A stretch of 36,165 bases of DNA from Actinomycetes bacterium. GTDB taxonomy: Bacteria > Actinomycetota > Actinomycetes > Mycobacteriales > Mycobacteriaceae. Under the pieces are notes generated by a model. The model ran no database searches, was not told where the DNA came from, and worked only from the letters and a program-made list of their open reading frames with translations. The position numbers were made by a program, and so were the translations under genes. Positions 32,122-36,165 of this stretch are shown here, piece by piece (the stretch's first letter is position 1; the number at the start of each line of letters is the position of its first letter). The DNA lies in contig JAEZDV010000039.1 of assembly GCA_023417985.1 (NCBI GenBank), positions 1 through 36,165 of the forward strand, in the 5' to 3' direction.

Positions 32122-34608
32122 TCATCCTGGCGGCTGAGGGATACTCGCGCCGTGCAGCAAGCGGCGCACCGGCAGCATCGTCGCCGCATACGCGACCACA
32201 CAGACGACGAAGACCGTCCCTGCCACCGGCCACCACGGACCCTGCGGCCAAGGCTTGCCGACGAACCCGAACGCCAGCACCGACATCGGACCGAGTGAGA
32301 TCACCAGCCCGACAGCGATGGCACCGACGCACACCAGCGCGGTTTCGGTCCGTGCCATCGAACGGAGCTGGCGCGGGGTGGCCCCGACAGCTCGCAGTAG
32401 CTGCCATTCCCGTCGCCGCCGAAGAGTGCTCGCGACAAGGCGATTGGCGACGGCGAGCAGGATGTAGCCCGTCAGTACCACGGAGATCCCGAGGTTGAGC
32501 ATACGACTGGGATCCTGCGAGACCGGACCGACTAGGGCAGCGGTAGCATCGTCGACCTGCAAGCCGGGAGTCCCCGAAATCAGATCGTCGAGATCTGCAA
32601 CTGCGGGGGTCCGGCCTGCGATGAGCACCGAATCGTACGGGCCGCTTGTCCCCTGGGAGAGCAGTTCGAACGAGGCCACGATCTTGCCGAACCCGAAGCC
32701 CCGAGCATAGGTGGCGGCCACCGTCGGCTCCACCTCCGTTCCGTCGGGCAAGATCAGCGACACCGTGTCCCCGACGTCGATCCCTGCCGACCGAGCAGTC
32801 GCGGAATCCATTGCCACAGAGTTGTCGTCGAGTCTCGACAGGTCTCCGTTTACCACCCCGAGGTCGAGAACCCCGTCGATTCCGGAGCCGACAACGGACA
32901 TCGGGTAGCTCTCGACGAGCGCCACACCGTGCTCGTCGACGGGTCTCATCACCGTCGACCTGACCATCGGAACCGCCGCAACAACGGACGGGTCATCCGC
33001 AATCGCCGCGACCGTCGCCGCCGACACACCGCCGGCCGCGGGCGCGGACACGAGCGCATCCGCCACCGTGCCCTCCCTCACCTCGTGGTCGACAGCCGCG
33101 CTCACCGTCGACCCCACATACACCTGGGTCGTCAGCAACCCGACCGCGAGCGCGAGGACACTGATGGTCCCACCGGTGCGTACCGCATAGCCTGCCGAGT
33201 TGCGCACGGCCAGCCAGCGGCTCGCCGGCCCGGAAAGGGCGGCGAGCCATCCACCGAGGCGGCCGACCACCGCCGGGGCGATCAGTGCAACACCGATTAC
33301 CGCCAGCAGGGTCCCCGACGCGGCACCCATCACGGCTGTCTCACTGCGCGTCACGAGCGGGACGATGGCAGACCCGGCCGCCAACGCCAGAACGATGAAC
33401 CCCACGGGAGTGCGCACGGAATTCGCACTGCGCGGTTCCGCTTCGGTCTCCACCATCGCGTCGGCCGGGGCCATCCGGGAGAGCCGGAAGGACCCTGCCC
33501 GCGCAGCCACCTGAACCACACCCAGCACCAACAGCCCGGTTGCCAATGCCGGGAAGGGACTCCAACTCAGCGATTGCCCGTGCGCAAGCAGTCCCAGATC
33601 CACCAGTGATCCTGCGGCTGCTGCGGCCCCCAGCATGCCCGCGACGATCCCCACAATCGTCGAGCCGAGCGCCACTCCGGTGATCTGCCGCGCCGTCATC
33701 GAGCGGATCTGTGCCGGTGTCGCGCCCACCGCACGCAACAAAGCCAGTTCGCGGGCGCGGCCCGCCACCCCCACGGACACCGCTCCCGCGGTGATGAATC
33801 CGACGAGGGTCACCACCACTCCTCCGGCCGACAACGCGAATGTCAGCAGCATTCCGGCGCCGGCCGCCGCAGCGGGTCGTTCGACTCGGCCGATGTCGTC
33901 GCCCGCCGCAACCACCAGACCTCGACCGTCCACGAGTGCCTCGACGCGGTCGGTGACCGCACCGATATCGGCGTTGTCGTCGAGGACGACGGAGAGCAGG
34001 TCCACGATGCCCTCCGGCCTGTCGCCAAGATCTCGCGCCAGGACATCGCTCACGAACACACCCCCACCCCGCAGATCCGCGACACCGCTGACCCGCATGT
34101 CCCGCACCTCGCCACGGAGCGACACCTGCACCGGGTGGCCGGGCGAGACGCCTGCCGCGTCTGCCGCATCCACAGCCAGCACCACGTCGTCAGGGCCGAT
34201 CGGGGGTGTGCCGGTCAGTCCGACGGTGCCGAGGAACGCATCCCACCCGTGCCCGTTGCGCCGCACGGACTCCACCGGCACCACCCCGCCGCGACCGTCT
34301 GCGACCGCTGCCGGGAAACCGACATCGATCGCCACCGCCCGCACACCCGGGATCTCCGCTACGGCGGGGGCCAGGTCGGCAGGCACTCCGACGGGGTCGG
34401 GCAGGACGAGGTCGAAGTCCTCGTCCTGCCGTACCGTCTGGTCACCACCGATAAGCATGTAGACACCGGCGAACCGCTCGGCGGGGACATCCGAGCGCAG
34501 ACCCGACTCTGCCATCACGAGGCAGAACGTGACCAGCGCGGCGCCCACCGCCACCGCGCACGCCACGGCCAGCATCTCGCTCCCTCGACTGGGCAATCGC
34601 ACCGTCAT
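32122..34608 (-). CDS. FtsX-like ABC transporter permease, two FtsX domains
   Basis: 828 residues. The layout is that of large actinobacterial MacB/FtsX-type permeases: one N-terminal helix (about 12-33), an extracytoplasmic domain to about 245, three helices, then a central pair of helices, a second extracytoplasmic domain (about 520-715) and three C-terminal helices. The coupling motif occurs twice: ELALLRAVGATPAQIRSM (about 288-305) and EWQLLRAVGATPRQLRSM (near 740), showing internal duplication. Such proteins are mechanotransmission exporters or lipid/peptide extractors rather than importers. The ATG overlaps the ATPase stop (ATGA). Substrate unknown; antimicrobial-peptide or envelope-stress functions are common for relatives. 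Confidence 0.9.
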   Translation of the reverse strand: MTVRLPSRGSEMLAVACAVAVGAALVTFCLVMAESGLRSDVPAERFAGVYMLIGGDQTVRQDEDFDLVLPDPVGVPADLAPAVAEIPGVRAVAIDVGFPAAVADGRGGVVPVESVRRNGHGWDAFLGTVGLTGTPPIGPDDVVLAVDAADAAGVSPGHPVQVSLRGEVRDMRVSGVADLRGGGVFVSDVLARDLGDRPEGIVDLLSVVLDDNADIGAVTDRVEALVDGRGLVVAAGDDIGRVERPAAAAGAGMLLTFALSAGGVVVTLVGFITAGAVSVGVAGRARELALLRAVGATPAQIRSMTARQITGVALGSTIVGIVAGMLGAAAAAGSLVDLGLLAHGQSLSWSPFPALATGLLVLGVVQVAARAGSFRLSRMAPADAMVETEAEPRSANSVRTPVGFIVLALAAGSAIVPLVTRSETAVMGAASGTLLAVIGVALIAPAVVGRLGGWLAALSGPASRWLAVRNSAGYAVRTGGTISVLALAVGLLTTQVYVGSTVSAAVDHEVREGTVADALVSAPAAGGVSAATVAAIADDPSVVAAVPMVRSTVMRPVDEHGVALVESYPMSVVGSGIDGVLDLGVVNGDLSRLDDNSVAMDSATARSAGIDVGDTVSLILPDGTEVEPTVAATYARGFGFGKIVASFELLSQGTSGPYDSVLIAGRTPAVADLDDLISGTPGLQVDDATAALVGPVSQDPSRMLNLGISVVLTGYILLAVANRLVASTLRRRREWQLLRAVGATPRQLRSMARTETALVCVGAIAVGLVISLGPMSVLAFGFVGKPWPQGPWWPVAGTVFVVCVVAYAATMLPVRRLLHGASIPQPPG

Positions 34609-35378
34609 CGGGTTCTCCCGCCCAGGGCTACGGTCGGCCCACCGTTGTCGGGATTGTGCACGATCTGTTGAATGCGGCCCTCTGCCATCACCACGACGTT
34701 GTCGGCCCGGGCCGCCGCTGCCGGATCGTGGGTGACCATCACGACGGTCTGCCCGAGATCACGCACGAAATCACCCAGCAGGGAAAGGATCCTGTCGCCG
34801 GTCTCAGGATCGAGTGCTCCGGTCGGTTCGTCGGCGAAGATGACGTCCGGGCGGGTTGCCACAGCACGCGCCACCGCGACCCGCTGCTGTTGCCCACCGG
34901 ACAGATCACCGGGCATGCGGGACAGGAACCCACCCAGTCCGACCCGGTCGACGACCGTGGTCAGCCACGACGGGTCGCCGGGTGTCTGCGCCAGCCGCAG
35001 CGGCAGGGTGATGTTCTCTTCGACGGTCAGGGACGGGATCAGGTTGTAGCCCTGGAAGACGAACCCGACGCGCTCCCGCCGCACCCGCGTGCGGGCACTT
35101 TCCCGCAACCGTCCGACCTCCGTGTCCCCGATCCACACGGCACCGCGCGTCGGGGCGTCGAGTCCGGCGGCGCAGTTGAGCAGTGTGCTCTTCCCGGAAC
35201 CCGAGCGACCCATGATCGCGAGGAACACCCCGCGTGACACTGTCAGGCTGACGTTGTCGAGGGCAGGCGCGCCCCGACCGCGCCGGTACAGCTTGGTCAC
35301 GGATTCCAGCCGGACAGCGGGTACCCCACCCGACTCGTCGGCGAGGGTGACGGTCGTGCGCGCAGCAGCAGTGGTCAC
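34605..35378 (-). CDS. ABC transporter ATP-binding protein (MacB/LolD type)
   Basis: 257 residues. Walker A GRSGSGKST at 57-65, Q-loop GFVFQGYNLIPSLT, signature LSGGQQQR, Walker B VIFADEPTGALD, H-loop VMVTHD. FADEPTGALD and YNLIPSLTVEENI are characteristic of ATPases paired with FtsX-like permeases. The GTG start at 35378 overlaps the stop of the small membrane protein gene (GTGA) and leaves a 20-residue variable lead; a longer frame extends further upstream but is shadow sequence. The stop overlaps the permease start, so all three genes form one operon. Confidence 0.93.
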   Translation of the reverse strand: MTTAAARTTVTLADESGGVPAVRLESVTKLYRRGRGAPALDNVSLTVSRGVFLAIMGRSGSGKSTLLNCAAGLDAPTRGAVWIGDTEVGRLRESARTRVRRERVGFVFQGYNLIPSLTVEENITLPLRLAQTPGDPSWLTTVVDRVGLGGFLSRMPGDLSGGQQQRVAVARAVATRPDVIFADEPTGALDPETGDRILSLLGDFVRDLGQTVVMVTHDPAAAARADNVVVMAEGRIQQIVHNPDNGGPTVALGGRTR

Positions 35379-35638
35379 CCGTGCCGCCGGCTCAGGTAGC
35401 GCATCACCAGGAGGGCAAGGCAGAGGAGACCGGGGATACCGAACAACAGCGAGAACACGATGTCGTCGGGCCGGATGACCGAAACCGCGGCGTTCAGTCC
35501 CACGAAGACGGCAAGCGCGGCCCACAATGCACCCGTCACCCAGTCGCGTGACGTCGCGTCCGAGGACGCATCCGTCGTCGTCGATGGATCGGATGCTCCG
35601 GATATCTGGTTCGGTCGGATGCGATGAGCGTCGTCCAC
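35375..35638 (-). CDS. Small two-span membrane protein at the head of the exporter operon
   Basis: 87 residues. About 30 polar residues rich in Asp, Ser and Thr are followed by two hydrophobic helices (GALWAALAVFVGLNAAVSVI and FSLLFGIPGLLCLALLVMRYL) and a basic end. GTG start at 35638 with AAGGAG five bases upstream. It overlaps the ATPase gene (GTGA). No named family is recognised; small proteins of this type precede ATPase/FtsX operons in other actinobacteria and might be accessory subunits (inference). Confidence 0.8.
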   Translation of the reverse strand: MDDAHRIRPNQISGASDPSTTTDASSDATSRDWVTGALWAALAVFVGLNAAVSVIRPDDIVFSLLFGIPGLLCLALLVMRYLSRRHG

Positions 35639-35722
35639 GATGTCTCCTTCATATCGTTTGTGGTTCGACTCGACGCTATGAGCGGACGCGACGTTCCGAC
35701 ATCCCGTCCTCTACCGCAGTCC

Positions 35723-35740
35723 GGTACAGCAGGCTGTACC
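35723..35740. promoter_or_regulatory. Operator-like inverted repeat GGTACAG-CAGG-CTGTACC
   Basis: Perfect 7-bp arms with a 4-base centre, in the 194-bp region between the exporter operon and the divergent sensor-domain gene. Length and symmetry suit a TetR, PadR or response-regulator site controlling one or both directions. No regulator gene lies inside the window on either side of it. Confidence 0.6.
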
Positions 35741-35832
35741 TTTACCCGCCCACGTGGACGGCACCGTCGACCACCGCATAACGTCGTCACGCACCCACAG
35801 CCTCCATCCGAAGGAGGATCCGAGGAGGACAC

Positions 35833-36165
35833 GTGACAGCGGTTCGCGACGCCGGGCCCACCACGCTGCGCGAAAAGACAACGGCGACAGCCACACAGGC
35901 GGTCCTCGCGACGAAATGGCTCGCACTCGGGGCCGGCACCGCGATACTTGCACTGGTGCTTGTGATCGCGTTGATCACGGTCGCGCTGCTCTGCCTGGTG
36001 GGTATCGGATTGCTTCTTCTGGGACCGACACTGTCCGCCGTCCGGTGGATCGCACAGCTGGAACGACGCCGCCTGGCCGCGATGGGACAGTCTGTTCGCT
36101 CTCCCTACGGACCCGTTCCCACCGACTGGCACGACGCCTGGCAATTCCTGCACGCAGATCCCGGC
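35833..36165 (+). CDS. Sensor-domain membrane protein, probable histidine kinase N-terminus (partial)
   Basis: 111 residues visible, cut by the right edge. GTG start with AGGAGG just upstream. After about 28 polar residues comes a long hydrophobic segment, two close helices (LALGAGTAILALVLVIALIT and LLCLVGIGLLLLGPTL), followed by IAQLERRRLAAMG and TDWHDAWQFL. This is the pattern of the actinobacterial putative sensor domain (PF13796 type), which usually heads a sensor histidine kinase but also occurs alone. If a kinase follows, it and a response regulator could control the divergent ABC exporter. The kinase part is not visible, so this is inference. Confidence 0.7.
   Translation, partial: MTAVRDAGPTTLREKTTATATQAVLATKWLALGAGTAILALVLVIALITVALLCLVGIGLLLLGPTLSAVRWIAQLERRRLAAMGQSVRSPYGPVPTDWHDAWQFLHADPG

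Overview
The window is high-GC actinobacterial DNA, most likely Rhodococcus or a close Corynebacteriales relative. The evidence is gene order and gene style. The order tesB-pyk-...-lgt-trpA-trpB-trpC-(trp-region membrane protein)-trpE and hisI-hisF-impA-hisA is the order known from Mycobacterium tuberculosis. There are many GTG starts and many 4-base ATGA/GTGA gene overlaps. HisA has PriA-type residues, and no trpF is present. Genus is inferred, not proven.

Left part (1-6.6 kb): a methionine-import ABC system (metQ, metN cut by the window edge) sits downstream of a 2-oxoglutarate/Fe(II) oxygenase gene. Divergent from these is a DJ-1/PfpI protein plus MarR regulator pair, with a palindromic operator at the DJ-1 start codon. 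Then come tesB and pyk (overlapping, pyk probably leaderless) and a small acidic protein gene.

Middle core (7.1-14.3 kb, minus strand): trpE, a trp-region membrane protein, trpC, trpB, trpA, lgt and a TM2-domain protein form one tightly overlapping cluster. It covers tryptophan synthesis apart from trpD, trpG and trpF.

Accessory block (14.4-23.1 kb), lying between trpE and hisI: an extradiol-dioxygenase-like protein with a divergent MarR, a pair of coupled acyl-CoA dehydrogenases, a 4-oxalocrotonate-tautomerase-like protein, a flavodoxin, a double-DUF4389 membrane protein with a hotdog thioesterase, and a YeiH/UPF0324 transporter preceded by a translationally coupled 44-residue membrane peptide. 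A strong bidirectional hairpin at 23150-23177 closes this block against hisI.

Right part: hisI-hisF-impA-hisA(priA) without hisH upstream; an SDR enzyme; an exported class A beta-lactamase divergent from a LysR regulator that is coupled to a second, signal-less beta-lactamase-like protein. Next is a rearranged 0.6-kb stretch with a 96-bp duplicated gene start, followed by a family 5 solute-binding lipoprotein. Last is an ATPase/FtsX-type exporter operon divergent from a sensor-domain membrane protein cut by the right edge.

No tRNA, rRNA, CRISPR array, phage or complete insertion sequence was seen. The best candidates for something undescribed are the split YeiH system, the LysR/cytosolic beta-lactamase-like pair, and the start-codon hairpin of the tautomerase gene.
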